The notes: generated by a model not told the origin, from the sequence alone. 64,000 nt of DNA from Meconema thalassinum (GCA_946902985.2 OX336395.1:11882708-11946707); one strand, 5' to 3'. Positions 11,556 to 23,535 are shown, numbered from the stretch's first letter. Numbers and translations: made by a program.

Positions 11556-14500
11556 CTATTATGGTCGACCCTCTTCCTCGAACCGAATATAATGCCTTGT
11601 GAGGACAACCAACTTTCTCTCTCAGACCGTAGGCAAGACCCAAAACGGTTGCCACTAAACCCTAATATGGTCGACAATCTACCTCCTACCTAATATTCAG
11701 CCTTGTGAGGACAACCAACTTTCTCTCTCAGACCGTAGGCAAGACCCAAAATGGTTGCCACTAAACCCTAATATGGTCGACCCTCTACCTCCAACCTAAT
11801 ATTCAGCCTTGTGAGGAAAACCAAACTTCTCTCTCAGACCGTAGGCAAGAACCAAAATGGTTGCCACTATACCCTAATATGGTCAACCCTCTTCATCCAA
11901 CCTAATATTCAGCCTTGTGAGGACAACCTACTTACTCTCTCGGACCGTAGTCAAGAACCAAAATGGTTGCCACTAAACCCTAATATGGTCGACCCTCTAC
12001 CTCCAACCTAATATTCAGCCTTGTGAGGACAACCTACTTTCTCTCAGACCGTAGTCAAGAACCAAAAAGGTGGCCACTAAACCCTACTATGGTCGACAAT
12101 CTACCTCCAACCTAATATTCAGCCTTGTGAGGACAACATACATACTCTCTCAGACCGTAGTCAAGAACCAAAAGGTGGCCCCTAAACCCTAATGTGGTCG
12201 ACCCTCTACCTCCAACATAATATTCAGCCTTGTGAGGACAACCTACTTTTCCTCTCAGACCGTAGTCAAGAACCAAAATTGTGGCCACTAAACCCTAATA
12301 TGGTAGACCTTCTACCCCCAACCTAATATTCAGCATTGTGAGGACAACCTACATTCTCTCAGACCGTAGTCAAGAACTAAAATGGTGGCCACTAACCCCT
12401 AATATGGTCGACCCTGTACCTCCAACCTAATATTCAGCCTTGTGAGGACAACCTACTTCCCTCTCGGACCGTAGTCGAGAACTAAAATGGTGGCCACTAA
12501 ACCCTAATATGGTCGACCCACTACCTCCAACCTAATATTCAGCCTTATGAGGACAACCTACTTTCTCTCCTAGACCGTAGTCAAGAACCAAAATGGTGGC
12601 CACTAAACCCTAATATGGTCGACCCTCTACCTCCAACTAATATTCAGCCTTGTGAGGACAACCTACTTACTCTCTCAGACCCTAGTCAAGAACCAAAATT
12701 GTGGCCACTAAACCCTAATATGGTCGACCCTCTACCTCAAACCTAATATCCAGCCTTGTGAGGACAACCTACATTCTCTCAGACCTTAGTCAATAACCAA
12801 AATGGTGGCCACAAAAGCCTAATATGGTCGACCCTCTACCTCCAACCTAATATTCAGCCTTGTGAGGAAAACCTACTTTCCGCTCTCAGACCGTAGTCAA
12901 GAACCAAAATGGTGGCAACTAAACCCTAATACGGTGGACCCTCTACCTCCAACCTAATATTCAGCCTTGTGAGGACAACCTACTTTCTCTCTCAGACCGT
13001 AGTCAAGAACCAAAATGGTGGCCACTAACCCCTAATATGGTCGAACCTCTACCTCAAACCTAATATTCAGCCTTATGAGGACAACCTACTTTCTCTCTTA
13101 GACCGTAGTCAAGAACAAAAATGGTGGCCACTAAACCCTAATATGGCCGACCCTCTACCTCCAATCTAATATTCAGCCTTGTGAGGACAACCTACTTTCC
13201 CTCCCAGACCATAGTCAAGAACCAAATAGGTGGCCACTAAACCCTAATATGTTCGACCCTCTTACTCTAACCTAATATTCAGCCTTGTGAGGACAACCTA
13301 CTTTTTCTCAGACGGTAAGCAATAGCCAAAATGGTGGCCACTAAACCCTAATATGGTCGACCCTCTAACTCCAACTTATATTCAGCCTTGTGAGGACAAC
13401 CTACTTTCCCTCTCAGACCGTAGTCAAGAACCAAAATGGTGGCCACTAAACCATAATATGGTGGACCCTCTACCTCCAACCCCATATTCAGCCTTGTGAG
13501 GACAACCTTCTTTCTCTCAGACTGTAGTCAAGAACCAAAATGGTGGCCACTTAACCCTAATATGGTCGACCCTCTACCTCCATCCTAATATTCAGCCTTG
13601 TGAGGACAACCTACTTTCTCTCAGACCGTAGGCATTAACCAAAATGGTGGCCAATAAACCCTAATATGGTTGGCCTTCTACCTCCAACCTAATATTCAGC
13701 CTTGTGAGGAAATCCCACATTCTCTCTCAGACCGTAGGCACGACCCAAAATGGTGGCCACTAGACCCTAATATGGTCGACCTTCTACCTCCAACCTAATA
13801 TTCAGCCTTGTGAGGATAACCTACTTTCTCTCTTAGACCGTAGTCAAGAACCAAAATGGTGGCCACTAAACCCTAATATGGCTGACCCTCTACCTCCAAC
13901 CTAATATTCAGCCTTGTGAGGACAACCTACTTTCCCTCTCAGACCATAGTCAAGAGCCAAAATCGTGGCCACTAAACCCTAATATGGTCGACCCTCTTAC
14001 TCTAACCTAATATTCAGCCTTGTGAGGACAACCTACTTTTTCTCAGACGGTAAGCAATAGCCAAAATGGTGGCCACTAAACCCTAATATGGTCGACCCTC
14101 TACCTCCAACTTATATTCAGCCTTGTGAGGACAACCTACTTTCCCTCTCAGACCGTAGTCAAGAACCAAAATGGTGGCCACTAAACCCTAATATGGTGGA
14201 CTTCCAACCTAATATTCAGCCTTGTGAGGACAACCTTCTTTCTCTCAGACTGTAGTCAAGAACCAAAATGCTGGCCACAAACCCTAATATGGTCGACCCT
14301 CTACCTCCAACCTAATATTCAGCCTTGTGAGGAAAACCTACTTTCCCTCTCAGACTGTAGTCAAGAACCAAAATACTGGCCACTAAACCCTAATATGGTC
14401 GACCCTCTACCTCCAACCTAATATTCAGCCTTGTGAGGACAACCTACTTTCCCTCTCAGACCGTAGCTAAGAACCAAAATGGTGGCCACTGAACCCTAAT

Positions 14501-15640
14501 AGGGTCAACCCTCTACCTCCAACCTAATATTCAGCCTTGTGAGGACAACCTACTTTCCCTCTCAGACCGTAGCCAAGAACCAAAATGGTGGCCACTAAAC
14601 CCTAATATGGCCGACCCTCTACCTCCAACCTAATATTCAGCCTTGTGAGGACAACCTACTTTCCCTCTCAGACCATAGTCAAGAACCAAAATGGTGGCCA
14701 CTAAACCCTAATATGGTCGACCCTCTTACTCTAACCTAATATTCAGCCTTGTGAGGACAACCTACTTTTTCTCAGACGGTAAGCAATAGCCAAAATGGTG
14801 GCCACTAAACCCTAATATGGTCGACCCTCTACCTCCAACTTATATTCAGCCTTGTGAGGACAACCTACTTTCCCACTCAGACCGTAGTCAAGAACCAAAA
14901 TGGTGGCCACTAAACCCTAATATGGTGGACCCTCTACCTCCAACCTAATATTCAGCCTTGTGAGGACAACCTTCTTTCTCTCAGACTGTAGTCAAGAACC
15001 AAAATGCTGGCCACTAAACCTTAATATGGTCGACCCTCTACCTCCAACCTAATATTCAGCCTTGTGAGGAAAACCTACTTTCCCTCTCAGACTGTAGTCA
15101 AGAACCAAAATGCTGGCCACTAAACCCTAATATGGTCGACCCTCTACCTCCAACCTAATATTCAGCCTTGTGAGGACAACCTACTTTCCCTCTCAGACCG
15201 TAGCTAAGAACCAAAATGGTGGCCACTAAACCCTAATAGGGTCGACCCTCTACCTCCAACCTAATATTCAGCCTTGTGAGGACAACCTACTTTCCCTCTC
15301 AGACCGTAGCCAAGAACCAAAATGGTGGCCACTAAACCCTAATATGGTCGACCCACTACCTCCAACCTAATATTCAGCCTTGTGAGGACAACCTACTTTC
15401 TGTCAGACCGCAGTCAAGAACCAAAAGGTGGCCACTAAACCCTAATATGGTCGACCCTCGTCCTCCTACCTAATATTCAGCCTTGTGAGGACAATCTACT
15501 AACTCTCAGACCGTAGTCAAGATCCAAAATGGTGGCCACTAAACCCTAATATGGTCGACCCTCTACCTCCAACCGAATATTCAGCCTTGTGAGGACAATC
15601 TACTTTCTATCTCAAACCGTAGGCAAGAACACAAATGGTT
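11556..15640 (+). repeat. ~105-bp satellite array (~39 monomers) with a seven-mer higher-order repeat
   Basis: Units of 102-107 bp carry GGTCGACCCTCTACCTCCAA, CCTAATATTCAGCCTTGTGA, GGACAACCTACTTT and AAAATGGTGGCCACTAAACC. A rare variant with GACGGTAAGCAATAGCC occurs at about 13311, 14046 and 14775. These are 735 and 729 bp apart, i.e. seven monomers, so blocks of seven have been copied as a unit. The first and last monomers (11560-11800, 15560-15640) are the most divergent, as expected if exchange maintains the centre. Scattered 60-90-codon open frames are chance products. Confidence 0.95.
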
Positions 15641-16388
15641 GACCATTAGGAACCAATCTAGGTGATCCTCCTCTCCCCCAACCTCATCCCCAAGTATCTC
15701 GTCTGACTTGAAACTGCTTGGAGACTGTCGTAACGTGACGTCATGCGCTGTCTCAAAACAAGACTCGCCTGTCAGACAAACGTGACTAAAGCCACATGTC
15801 AGGAAACCATGACAACCATCATGGCCGATGAGGGAACGCAAGGCCACCATGGCAATATGATCTGTTTATAGAGGAGGGCAAATGGAAAAAAATTGTAATC
15901 TCGGGGATTTATGAAGGAAATCTAGGTGAATTTAACTTTTCAGGTTGGCTACCCTGATTTTCTAAGAAATTAGTGGAACTTTCTCAGCATGGTTTTGTTG
16001 TAGACATCCAGCGATGATTGCCATAAGTAATACTCTCTCCACAGTCTCTAGCAATTCAAGTCTTGGAACAGACGGGATTCCAAATATAATCTTGCTATAA
16101 ATCTCGCTTTCTAGTGAGTCAGTGCTGTAACATACATATTATGATGTGGCAACAATGTACGTCATTATTCAACACAACGGCTATGTACTCTCTCTGTTGC
16201 ATAGAGAAGAGGCATTGCTTCTGCTTATAAATGGCAATTATTACACAAGTAAGAAAATACAGACACAATATGCCCTCTAGTTAACACATACTGTTTGATA
16301 TAATTAACCTTGCTATCTACAAGCATTATGCTTTGGACATCACTAAGATTGCAATGTTACACAATGTGTGGAATTATAATACACTTAC
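15641..16388. other. single-copy sequence, no firm gene
   Basis: No repeat structure is visible. On the minus strand 15581-15850 is open for 89 codons, with an acidic stretch reading FKSDEILGDEVGGEEDHL (about 15665-15718). After a weak CAG acceptor near 15727 this would be in phase 0 and could be a further exon of the gene starting at 16457, but neither splice site is convincing. Confidence 0.4.
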
Positions 16389-16469
16389 AATGTCGGCCAA
16401 GTCATCTGTTTCTGTCGACCATTCCGGCTCACTTTTGATCACTGCTTGCTCGTCCATTACGTTAGAAAA
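16389..16469 (-). CDS. candidate first coding exon of a host gene (nuclear-regulator-like N-terminus)
   Basis: On the minus strand an ATG at 16457 opens MDEQAVIKSEPEW..., 23 codons ending ...DLADI at 16389, followed directly by a consensus donor GTAAGT (16388-16383) in phase 0. A splice acceptor (TTCTGTGTTCTAG) lies 12 nt before the ATG, so the exon would span 16469-16389 with an untranslated exon upstream. VIKSEPE contains the SUMO-site consensus psi-K-x-E. Short acidic N-terminal exons of this kind are common in insect C2H2 zinc-finger proteins, which is a family-level expectation: no finger is visible here. Downstream exons would lie at lower coordinates, either before or beyond the satellite block. 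The first exon of the plus-strand gene at 32053 has the same architecture. Confidence 0.55.
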
Positions 16470-17113
16470 CTAGAACACAGAAATTCACCTGAACATTATT
16501 TACATACGCACTTATTCACCGAAATAGCCTCATACATCAAATGAGGTCATCTCAGTCCTCCAAATGTAATAGGCCTATTGGTATTCCTAATATATCCTGT
16601 GAGGTGCACAGTAGGCTATCAATAACAGTACATCCTACTTGATCAAACGAGTTAGAGAGTAATGCCGAGTAAATTCAGTTCCGTTGTTCCCTAACACACA
16701 AACCTGAACAATGTTTGGTCGAGGCGGCGATATCTGATTGTTAGTAAGTAACACACCTATCAGCGCGACTGAAACAGGTTCCGTACTGATCGTAGCACAC
16801 GCTTCTTTGAGAATCAGGACTAGCTGTGTACAGGCCTCCAGATACCACGCAATGCCCAGTTCAAATGAAAACTCTTACTTCCTCCTCATTGAACGGACGC
16901 GAGAGAAAGATCTATTTATCAATACACACTTACAAAACTAACGTGGGAATTATTTGTGTTTAATATCATCATGAAGGTGTTCTTAGGTACATACCTCTGT
17001 CAAGGATACCTCTATATTCTCGACGGTTAATTATTGTAAACAGCGTATCACTGATAATCTGCGCTGGGCACTATGCTTGCAATAGAATTAAGTTTTCATA
17101 TTATGATAATAGA
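16470..17113. other. non-repetitive AT-rich sequence between the minus-strand exon and a LINE
   Basis: No long open frame or repeat is visible. If the exon at 16389-16469 is real, this stretch contains its upstream intron. A minus-strand TTTTGTAAGTG at about 16924-16934 is a possible donor for an untranslated leader exon, but nothing else supports it. Confidence 0.35.
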
Positions 17114-19474
17114 GTGAGGTGTCGGATAGATCAGGTTACTAACAAATCGAAAGCTGTGTTGAATTTTCTACAGGGTGAAGGCCTATCACTTGTCAATGAT
17201 CCACATATGAAAACTTACATATGTAGCAATGGTAGTAGCACCATCGATCTCATCTTTTCAAACATGAAACGCGCCAAGGTCATTAATACTAAAGTGAGAG
17301 ATGACGTTGTTATAAGAAAGCACATACCAGTGGAAGCGGAATTTGAAATAGAAGCTTGGGGTGAATCGCCAAACATCAAGAAGCATAATCATCTGATCAG
17401 GAAGATAAACAAAGAAAGACTTCACAATGCTGTAGTGGAAACATTAGGAGCACCCTATTGTCAGGAAGATGATGACTTAAATATGGCTTTAGAGCGTATA
17501 GAGTATATAATCAAAACAGCAGCAGAACCGTACTGCCCATCCCAGAGACGCGCAAAACCTTGGTTTAATGTGGAGTGTTACAAAGCACGGAAAGACGCAC
17601 TGAGAGCGTTGCATGAAGTAAGGCAAAACCAGTCAAAAGAGGCTCTACTAAAATATGGAGAAAAAAGGAGAGTATATAAAGTCATACTGACAGATGCAAG
17701 AACTTCATTCCATAAGAAGGAAGAAGCAAAAATGTTGGAAGAAGCAAAACGACACCCCTACAAGGCTCTGAGTGAACGGCAACCACGATTTCCCAGAGAC
17801 CTCTCAATGGAGGATTGGGAAAAGCATTTTACGAGAGTGTTACAAGCAAATGACACAAGACCAGTTTACAATGGCGAACACCAGAGTAGTAGTGTAATTG
17901 TTCCCTTTACAAGTGGCGAGGTCGAATTAGCTGTGCAACAGTTGAAGAACCAAAAAGCATGTGGTCCTGATAGGATATTTAATGAACACATTAAAGGTAG
18001 TTTTGAAGAAATGAAAGAAGACTGGTTGGCCCTTCTCAATCAGTGCTTAATACAAGCGAATATACCGGACAAGTGGAGGCACTCCACAATTAAAGTTTTG
18101 TATAAGGGAAAGGGAGATGCAGGTAGCCCAGATGCATACCGAGGCATAGCTCTGGAATGCTCAGGATTTAAATTGTTAACAAAACTACTAACATTGAGAC
18201 TGACAGATCTAACGGAACACCAAATTCCAGATGAACAATTCGGATTTAGGAGAGGCAGGTCAACTACACATGCAATTAAATGTCTTCAAGGTGACATTGA
18301 GGAAGCCTTACGACACGGAAGAGGCAAGTTGAATGTGGTATTTATCGACTATTCGAAAGCGTTTGATTCAGTAAACAGGAAGAAGATGTTGGAGAAGCTA
18401 GATTCACTGATAGGACATCAGCACTATTTAACGAGACTGATAAGAAATATCCTAACCAGTAACCAAGTACGAATTGATGACAACAGAATGGAATCGCATT
18501 GCATTGAACAGACAATCGGTGTGCTACAGGGGGACCCACTAAGTCCTCTCCTGTTCAATATTGCAACCATGGATGTGACCCAGATTATAGAGGATCAAGA
18601 TGTCTCCATATACATGTATGCGGATGACATGGTGCTAACATCCACATCACTTGAAAGGTTACAGGAGACTTTCAACAGACTAGTAAACTGGGCGGATGAA
18701 AATGAACTTAAATTGAACGAAAACAAGACAATGTTCATGGCCTTTAGAAAAGGAGGTAGACTGTCAGTCAATCATCATTTGGAATATAAAGGCAAAAGAT
18801 TACAATTAGTGAACAATTTTAAGTACTTAGGAGTAACATTTCAAACACAGGGAGTTGTATTTACGAAGCACATACAAGACAAAGTTGACACAGCAATTGT
18901 AGCAATGAATGACATAAGACAACTCGGAAAATTGTCCCTTGATACAGGCATGGCGTTATTTAAGCTCAAAATTACTCCCATAGTTGCATATGCATTGGAA
19001 AATATATGGCAACACCTGACAAAGAATGATCTGAAGAAAATGGAAAGAGTGAAGGCAGTATACTTAAAAAAGTTACTCAATCTTTCAAAATACACATCCT
19101 CTCGCCTTGTATATGTATTAGCCAAAGAGCAATTTTATATAGAAGATTTAAGAAATCAATGGATGCTGCCTGCCACTGGAGCATATGATGCTTTACTGAG
19201 TGAACTTCGTGACAAGAGGAGACATATTTGGATTGACTTCTACTGTACAGATGCCATGACGACTTGTGAGTGGATGAACTCGAATTATGAACTCCGTCAT
19301 ATGATGACACGAATGGCAGTGCACGGTTTTCACCATAAAGTTTGCACTGAAAAGAAGTATCACCAGCCAAACTTAAACTGCGTGTGTATTTTATGTAAGA
19401 GGCAGTGTGAGAGATATCATGTATTAACATGCGGTGAACGTCAGATGTCTATTACAAAATTTTGTACCGAATGA
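17114..19474 (+). CDS. LINE ORF2 fragment: endonuclease remnant plus reverse transcriptase
   Basis: This is a 786-codon open frame with no internal stop. The first codon is GTG and is not a real start: the frame begins inside the APE endonuclease domain (residues ~1-70, 'VNDPHMKTY', 'STIDLIFSNM'), so the element is 5'-truncated near 17110. The reverse transcriptase follows, with KVLYKGKGD, FGFRRGRST, FIDYSKAFDSVNR and GVLQGDPLSPLLFN, and the catalytic YADD at residues 502-505 (18617-18628). The C-terminus has a Cys/His cluster (CVCILCKRQCERYHVLTC), the CCHC-like motif seen in several LINE clades. This is the best preserved LINE frame in the window. It would act in target-primed reverse transcription but cannot be autonomous without the rest of the endonuclease. 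Confidence 0.92.
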   Translation: MRCRIDQVTNKSKAVLNFLQGEGLSLVNDPHMKTYICSNGSSTIDLIFSNMKRAKVINTKVRDDVVIRKHIPVEAEFEIEAWGESPNIKKHNHLIRKINKERLHNAVVETLGAPYCQEDDDLNMALERIEYIIKTAAEPYCPSQRRAKPWFNVECYKARKDALRALHEVRQNQSKEALLKYGEKRRVYKVILTDARTSFHKKEEAKMLEEAKRHPYKALSERQPRFPRDLSMEDWEKHFTRVLQANDTRPVYNGEHQSSSVIVPFTSGEVELAVQQLKNQKACGPDRIFNEHIKGSFEEMKEDWLALLNQCLIQANIPDKWRHSTIKVLYKGKGDAGSPDAYRGIALECSGFKLLTKLLTLRLTDLTEHQIPDEQFGFRRGRSTTHAIKCLQGDIEEALRHGRGKLNVVFIDYSKAFDSVNRKKMLEKLDSLIGHQHYLTRLIRNILTSNQVRIDDNRMESHCIEQTIGVLQGDPLSPLLFNIATMDVTQIIEDQDVSIYMYADDMVLTSTSLERLQETFNRLVNWADENELKLNENKTMFMAFRKGGRLSVNHHLEYKGKRLQLVNNFKYLGVTFQTQGVVFTKHIQDKVDTAIVAMNDIRQLGKLSLDTGMALFKLKITPIVAYALENIWQHLTKNDLKKMERVKAVYLKKLLNLSKYTSSRLVYVLAKEQFYIEDLRNQWMLPATGAYDALLSELRDKRRHIWIDFYCTDAMTTCEWMNSNYELRHMMTRMAVHGFHHKVCTEKKYHQPNLNCVCILCKRQCERYHVLTCGERQMSITKFCTE

Positions 19475-19735
19475 ACTTGTATGGTATTCCTACTATTATG
19501 GCCATTGGCTGAAATAAAATTTATTATTAAATAGTTTTGCAATAATATTGCATCTATTAAGATTTGCTATTATAATAAGTTATAAATAGTTATAATATTA
19601 GTAATATATACCTGTTAGTTCTTTTATTTTATAGTTGTAAATTCTCACGTGTCCTATATCAAAAATGTATTGATTACATGTATTTGATCAAATGGAATTA
19701 ATAAAAATATATCTATCTATAATATCCTTCCGCCG
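19475..19735 (+). mobile_element. 3' UTR and tail of the 17-kb LINE
   Basis: AT-rich sequence follows the ORF2 stop and ends in AATAAAAATATATCTATCTA at about 19700-19720. The degenerate ATCT tail resembles the cleaner (ATCT)n tail of the LINE at 45513-47019. No target duplication was identified. Confidence 0.6.
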
Positions 19736-20046
19736 TAACACTAATTAGCTTAACTTAGTTTTGTCCCATATTTCCACAACATTAGAAATACTCCTGCTTC
19801 GATGTGTCATCTAACAAGAAAAGTGTTCTCGGATTGCTCATTCTCGCCAAAAAGTGAGATAGACTCTATGAAATGCGTTAATTCTGCACAAAACATCCTC
19901 CTAGTGTTACAAGCCGCCCTGTTCGAAACAAAATTATTGAATGCCCTCATCCTCGTCCTCCTTAGACACATAACATCTTTGTGTGCTTATAGTCACAATA
20001 TTTGTGCACTGAACACGACATTACAGTCTAAAATCTAAATTAAGAA
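19736..20046. other. no recognisable feature
   Basis: About 300 bases of ordinary sequence between two LINEs. A 78-codon open frame (19802-20038) shows no recognisable motif and looks like chance. Confidence 0.5.
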
Positions 20047-20767
20047 TTGTTGTTGTAAGTTTACTGTCTTTCGACTGGTTCGATGCAGCCTTCCAATCTT
20101 CCCTGTCTTAGCTAATCGTTTCACCTCTACATAGGTACCACACCCTACATCCGAGGCAATCAGTTTGACATATTCTACCCTTGGTCAACCCCTTGAGTTC
20201 TTATCTTCGACTCTTCCTTCCATAGTTAAGTTTGATATTCCTGGGTGTCATGGTGTATAGGTATCCTACCAATCTATTTCTTCTCTTCATAAGCAGTCGT
20301 CACTAACCTCTCTCGTCTCCCAATCGTCTTAATACCTCTTCACCCTATCTAGCCATCCGTTCCTCATCATTCTCCTGTAACACCACATTTCGAACGCTTC
20401 AATTCTCCTCTTCTCTGATGCTCCAACAGACCAAGTTTCAGTTCCATAGTGCGCCACGCTCCAGACAAAGGCCTTCAAAAATGACTGCCTAATACCTTAA
20501 TGTAGCCTATATTCGATGTCAACCGATTTATTTCCAGTAGAAATGATTTCCTTGCTAAACCAACCTATTTTTTATATTGTCTTCTTTTCGTCCATCACTG
20601 GTCATTTTGCATCCCAAGGACCGTAACAGAAGTCTCCTACAAACCGTATCTCTTCAGCTGTCAATTTGACGTCCATAGGGGTTTAAGATCTCTTTAGGCT
20701 GGATTCCAGTATCTTCGTTATACATTTATTAATTTTCATCGTGAATTCTTTCCTCAAGACAGATTCA
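20047..20767 (-). pseudogene. RTE-like LINE ORF2 relic, 3' part (split by a nested LINE)
   Basis: Read on the minus strand this is a decayed version of the intact LINE frame at 38143-39158: same order of coding blocks and the same 3' end (GACTGGTTCGATGCAGCC beside a TTGTTGTTGT tail). Several frameshifts and stops break it. At 20767 the similarity stops abruptly inside the ORF and resumes at 23440, because another LINE has inserted there. Confidence 0.85.
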
Positions 20768-20997
20768 TTCATTTATTTGCAATGATAATTCCACCGGTGG
20801 CAAATTGGATATACATAACAAATACATAATTATACATAACAATACATAATTATACATAACAATTCAATAACAATTATACAACAATTAAACTGGAGTATTT
20901 ACACAAATAGTCAGTCTTTTCTTAAACACACCTATATGTTTGGGAAAAGGCTCTAAGACTGCGGTAGGTAGAGAGTTCCAGTTATCAATGGCACGGT

Positions 20998-22554
20998 TTA
21001 CAAAAAATATTTACCATAATTTGTTCGCTGTGGTCGGCCCTTAACTTTGAAAGGATGATCGCTCCTACCCATGTAAGTGGGCTTTCCCAATCGTTTGCTA
21101 AGCTCACCCCATGCTGGTTGATTTGTATACGTGTTGTACATAGCGCAGAGTCTAGATTTCATCCTCCTAGCCTCAAGTGATTCCCACCCAAGTTTCTTTA
21201 ACATACGGCTCACACTGCTCCTGGGATTAAAGTCACTGAGCACAAATCTAGCGGCCTTTCTTTGTACCATTTCCAACTCATTGATGAGCCCTACTTGATA
21301 TGGATCCCAAACCGCCGAGGCATATTCCAGAATAGGTCTTACAAGTGACAAATAGCCTAATTCTTTAGCAGAGGTACTACTTCCTTTTAATACCCTCATT
21401 ACAAAGTGCAGGGATTTGTAAGCTTTTGAAACTACACATCCTACATGACTACTCCATTTCATATCATTCCTTACGTGAACGCCCAAATATTTGCAAGAAT
21501 CTTCTTCTACAAGTATTTCCGAGCCAATGTTATATTGAAAATCCTGCCTTCGCACTTTCCCTATTTTTAAGAGACTATATTTTCGTGTGTTTATTTTCAT
21601 TTTATTTACAATCGCCCACGTATAGACCAGGTTCAGGTCCTCTTGCAGCACTGCATTGTCTTGTGAGTCATGTATCTTTCGATATATTACACAATCATCC
21701 GCAAACAATCGACAGTCACTGCGCATTCCATTTGGTAAGTCATTTATAAACGCCAAAAACAACAAAGTTCCGATTACGCTGCCCTGAGGGATACCCGACG
21801 TTACGGTAATTTCATCCGAGAATATGCCTTCGACTTTCACTTTCTGGGAACGACCCGTCAAAAATTCTTGGATCCATAAAATTACTCTTCTATCAATCTT
21901 CGTCGAAGCTAATTTATGGAGTAGCATGTCATGCGGCACGACATCAAATGCCTTCGCAAAATCTAAAACCACGGCGTCGACTGAAACTCCACGGTCTAAC
22001 GATTCGCTAATGTCTTGAAAAAGTGATAGCATCTGACTCTCGCATGAGTAACCTTTCCGAAATCCATGCTGCCTATCATTAAACCATGATAATGTTTCCC
22101 ACTGTTCCCTCAAGTAGTCGCAAATGAGATGCTCCATCTGCTTACAAACGATGGACGTAAGGCTAACCGGCCTGTAGTTGCCCAATTCAAGTCTGCTCCC
22201 TCCCTTAAATATTGGGACTACCGTAGCTCTTTTCCAGTCATCTGGGATTTGCGCATTGTTTATGGACACATTAAATATCACCTCCAAGTATCGTGCCACG
22301 GCCCTACCTCCTAATTTAAGTACTTCACTAACAATAATATCAGGACCCTTTGATACATTGAAACGCAATTTTTGTATTAGCTTTACAATTGCAGACTGGT
22401 TTATTTGGAACAGGGGAGCCCCTGATTCGTCGTTAAGGTCCAACACACAGCTATTGGATTTATTGAACACACTACCGTAAAAGACATTTAATTCATTAGC
22501 AATGGCCTGTTTCTCAGTAATTAATTTACCGTCACCGGACATTATCATCGGCAA
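20998..22554 (-). pseudogene. LINE ORF2, reverse transcriptase and C-terminal part
   Basis: 518 codons are open. Reverse-transcriptase blocks are clear: VVPIFKGGSRLELGNYRP, QHGFRKGYSCESQ, VVLDFAKAFDVVPHDMLLHK, SGIPQGSVIGTLLF and the catalytic box LFADDCVIY (FADD at residues 284-287). The C-terminal region reads WESLEARRMKSRLCAMYNT, TNQPAWGELSKRLGKPTYM and RSDHPFKVKG. These ~60 residues correspond to the satellite monomer and its edge. A break between 22554 and 22633 separates this piece from the endonuclease part, so the copy is dead. Confidence 0.93.
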
Positions 22555-22632
22555 ATTATTTGAATTTCCCTTTCTTCTCCTAACATAACTGTAAAAATTT
22601 TTCCACCCACCCCCTCCCGAAACAAGTAAACC

Positions 22633-23349
22633 TTACATATAACTGTCATGAGCAGCCCTCTTTTTTAAGACGAGCTCTCTTGATAAGGACTTAAATTTCA
22701 ACATATACTTGTCACTATCATGTCTTTTATTGTATAATTTCCTAATTTTCCGTTTTAGTCTCCTAATTTCTCGTGTGTAATACTCAGGGTCAGGGTTTTG
22801 TTTCAGCAATTTAAATGGGACAAATTTATCAACAGCGCTATTTAAAATTTTCAAAAAGTTAGTCCACAGGATATTAATGTGATTTCCTTCCGATGCCCAT
22901 CCTACAAATAGCTCATTCAAATACCCCTGAAACTTGCCCTGATCCGCCCTGCGATACTGGAATATGATCTTTTTTGCTACATCAGAGTCTAATTTTGTAA
23001 CGTCACCATATCTAATATTTAATTCAACCCCAGAATGGTCACTAATTCCTGGTACTTTCAGACAGTTAATATACAGCTCTACAGGCCTTACGAGATAAAC
23101 ATCTAAGGCATTATTGTCCCTAGTTGGGAAGTCAACTACTTGGGAAAATCCCCCCTCCCTTAAGAATTTATTTGCAGCGCTCTGAGCTTGACCACAGCTA
23201 GTTGACTCACCAGACCAGTCTACTTTGGGGAGGTTTAAATCCCCAGCAATTATTATGCTCTTTTTCATAGCATTACCCGTACAAGTTTTATCATACAGTG
23301 TTTCGAGGAGAGAAAAGTTATCTTTCGGTGCTCTATACGCCCCTATCAC
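22633..23349 (-). pseudogene. LINE ORF2, APE endonuclease C-terminal part and linker
   Basis: 238 open codons on the minus strand, upstream of the reverse transcriptase piece and ending at a stop at 22633. It contains the APE-endonuclease signatures IIIAGDLNLPKVDWSG (residues ~31-46) and GISDHSGVEL (the SDH catalytic box). A basic linker with RREIRRLKRKIRKLYNKR-like composition follows. The N-terminal half of the endonuclease is missing because of 5' truncation near 23432. Confidence 0.9.
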
Positions 23350-23439
23350 CTGAAGAGGGAATTTATTTCCTTTATCCTTTATCCGTAGGTCCCTTGAATA
23401 ATTTCGCTACTATTTATGTCCTCATATAACCAAGATTCA

Positions 23440-23535
23440 GTTGCATACCATTTAAAAATTTCATTCAAATCCTGTGGTGTGTCGGCTAAGATAACGATGT
23501 CATCAGCAAAACTCAGAGATGAAATTATTAAGAAT
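23440..23535 (-). pseudogene. RTE-like LINE relic, second part, displaced by the nested insertion
   Basis: The sequence TCGGCTAAGATAACGATGTC and ATCAGCAAAACTCAGAGATG matches the FADD region of the LINE at 38860-38930 and continues the relic at 20047-20767. It ends near 23535, so the older element was itself truncated. Confidence 0.75.

Larger units (their letters stand above)
20768..23432 (-). mobile_element. CR1/Jockey-type LINE, 5'-truncated, nested in an RTE-like LINE
   Basis: Minus-strand element with a 3' UTR at 20768-20997 and tail GCAAATAAATGAAT, followed upstream by an ORF2 in two open pieces. It is flanked by a 7-bp direct repeat AGATTCA (20761-20767 and 23433-23439), the expected target-site duplication. 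Taking the element and one copy of the duplication away restores the reading of the host LINE. The 3' coding end of this element family is the source of the satellite at 1-9160. Confidence 0.88.

Noticed and set aside
1..15640. CRISPR-like arrays
   Set aside because: Units are contiguous with no unique spacers, and the context is eukaryotic.
11556..15640. Telomere-like repeats (AACCCTAA inside the 105-bp unit)
   Set aside because: The motif occurs once per 105-bp unit and is not itself tandem.
1..15640. CENP-B-box-like sites marking a centromere
   Set aside because: I looked for a CENP-B-box-like 17-mer in the satellites and saw none; the pogo-like transposase in the window is a relic and does not prove a link.
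15581..15850. Minus-strand 89-codon frame as exon 2 of the 16.4-kb gene
   Set aside because: The acidic stretch is suggestive, but the acceptor near 15727 lacks a pyrimidine tract and no good donor follows; kept only as a note.
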